NCBI GenBank assembly: GCA_000156115.1
Contig: DS995276.1
Coordinates: 1,439,523-1,503,522, forward strand
Reading direction: 5' to 3'
Origin: Rhodobacteraceae bacterium HTCC2083
GTDB lineage: Bacteria; Pseudomonadota; Alphaproteobacteria; Rhodobacterales; Rhodobacteraceae
DNA: 64,000 bases
Part shown: positions 63,469 through 64,000 of the stretch, in pieces
Numbering within the stretch: position 1 is the stretch's first letter
Layout of the letters: each line of letters begins with the position of its first letter
Notes under the pieces: generated by a model
The model's database searches: none
What the model saw: only the letters and a program-made list of their open reading frames with translations
Told to the model about the DNA's origin: nothing
Position numbers and translations under genes: made by a program

Positions 63469-64000
63469 TTAAGGGTCGGCGAAGAAGCTGATTACAGCGT
63501 CCGAGATAAGCGCGTGATCCGCGATACGCTCGTCTGTTCCGCCTTCACACAGCTCGCCGTCGCCCGGAACTTCGTTCTCTAAGATGTCCATACCGCGGTC
63601 TGTACAAACCCCTAGAAAATCGAAATGCGTAAGGCTCGTAGGTTCGATGTAGCGCACATTATCTTTGGGCAATGAAGCGATCAATGCGCGGCTTTCGCGA
63701 TCAAGATCAAGGGATCCCATTGATGGCTTTGGCGCACCGATCACCAAAAGTGGGGTCTTGATTGTAGATAGGGTTTCGGGCGCGAAGGTCTGCGTGCCTC
63801 CCAAATCAAAGACCGCAATCGCTTTGATGCGGGGATCGCTCAGATCTTGTTCCATCGACACAATGTCCTCTTCGGTTTTCGCGATACGCCACGTGTCACC
63901 AATTTTGCAGATCAACTCGCTCGGATCGGCTGCGCAATCGGTTTTGACCTTGTCGCCATCATACCGTCCACCGGCAAGCCACACCGCCGTCCAGCCTCCA
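63469..64000 (-). CDS. Alpha/beta hydrolase, 5' end cut off by the window edge
   Basis: This is the C-terminal part of an alpha/beta-fold hydrolase; the frame is open to the last base, so GTG 63984 is probably an internal codon. IKAIAVFDLGGTQTFAPETL and IKTPLLVIGAPKPS form the late core strands. A histidine in SLTHFDFLG is the likely catalytic residue; the nucleophile serine would lie outside the window. It resembles dienelactone-hydrolase-type proteins. The substrate cannot be inferred. Confidence 0.8.
   Translation of the reverse strand, partial: GGWTAVWLAGGRYDGDKVKTDCAADPSELICKIGDTWRIAKTEEDIVSMEQDLSDPRIKAIAVFDLGGTQTFAPETLSTIKTPLLVIGAPKPSMGSLDLDRESRALIASLPKDNVRYIEPTSLTHFDFLGVCTDRGMDILENEVPGDGELCEGGTDERIADHALISDAVISFFADP

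Noticed and set aside
1-64000. tRNA, rRNA, CRISPR, insertion sequence or prophage
   Set aside because: I looked for T-loop-like motifs, regularly spaced repeats, transposase or integrase genes and phage structural genes and found none that hold up.

Overview
The window comes from a chromosome of an alphaproteobacterium, most likely a marine Rhodobacterales (Roseobacter-group) organism. This rests on protein families and gene order: leuS-lptE-holA with a DUF3576 lipoprotein, response regulator-xth-thioredoxin/TPR-LON-Trm112-UbiH, amidase-aminotransferase-ftsK-lolA, rbfA-truB-rpsO-pnp, and rsmB-heparinase-purH-lspA-DUF3035-M16-M16. Genes are densely packed with many 1-14 bp overlaps. I saw no tRNA, rRNA, CRISPR array, insertion sequence or prophage.

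Layout. 1-2.2 kb: end of an MscS channel coupled to a flavoprotein. 2.1-8.7 kb: minus-strand leuS-lptE-holA-GST unit and a DUF3576 lipoprotein, separated by a plus-strand glycosyltransferase. 9-12.2 kb: porin, PLP-homeostasis protein, L,D-transpeptidase and ribA. 12.4-25.7 kb: a long housekeeping stretch (response regulator, soxR with a perfect operator and a frameshifted VOC target, quinone reductase, xth, Trx-TPR, LON-domain protein, Trm112, UbiH, amidase, aminotransferase, ftsK, lolA). 25.7-30.9 kb: lytic transglycosylase, AEC transporter, hspQ, gamma-glutamyltransferase, an RsbW/RsbV-like pair and a free methionine sulfoxide reductase. 31-38.5 kb: a regulator, a LysE exporter, two large covalent-FAD/GcvT-type oxidases, a small membrane protein and a homocysteine methyltransferase, which together look like a methylated-amine or glycine-betaine one-carbon module. 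38.6-44.8 kb: rarD, an NTF2-like protein, a pseudouridine synthase, a decayed DGPF/ECF-sigma pair, an aldehyde dehydrogenase, a 1-Cys peroxiredoxin and a chimeric ORF with a ten-G tract. 44.9-53.2 kb: pnp, rpsO, truB and rbfA, with accessory genes between them (truncated haemoglobin, a 51-aa membrane protein, a broken NsrR-like regulator, an RTX protein, DUF5665, DUF1643, a frameshifted VOC gene). 53.3-64 kb: dapB, a small secreted protein, a DUF1674 protein, rsmB, heparinase, purH, lspA, a DUF3035 lipoprotein, an M16 peptidase pair, and the end of an alpha/beta hydrolase.

The most interesting content is gene decay and accessory insertion in an otherwise ordinary chromosome. An ECF sigma gene carries at least four internal stops and two frameshifts beside a truncated DGPF partner. 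An NsrR-type regulator has lost its start and one tyrosine codon, next to a haemoglobin. An aquaporin-like N-terminus is joined through a G10 tract to an outer-membrane-like C-terminus. Two VOC genes are broken by single frameshifts, one under an ideal SoxR operator. I did not find a convincing wholly new multi-gene system.
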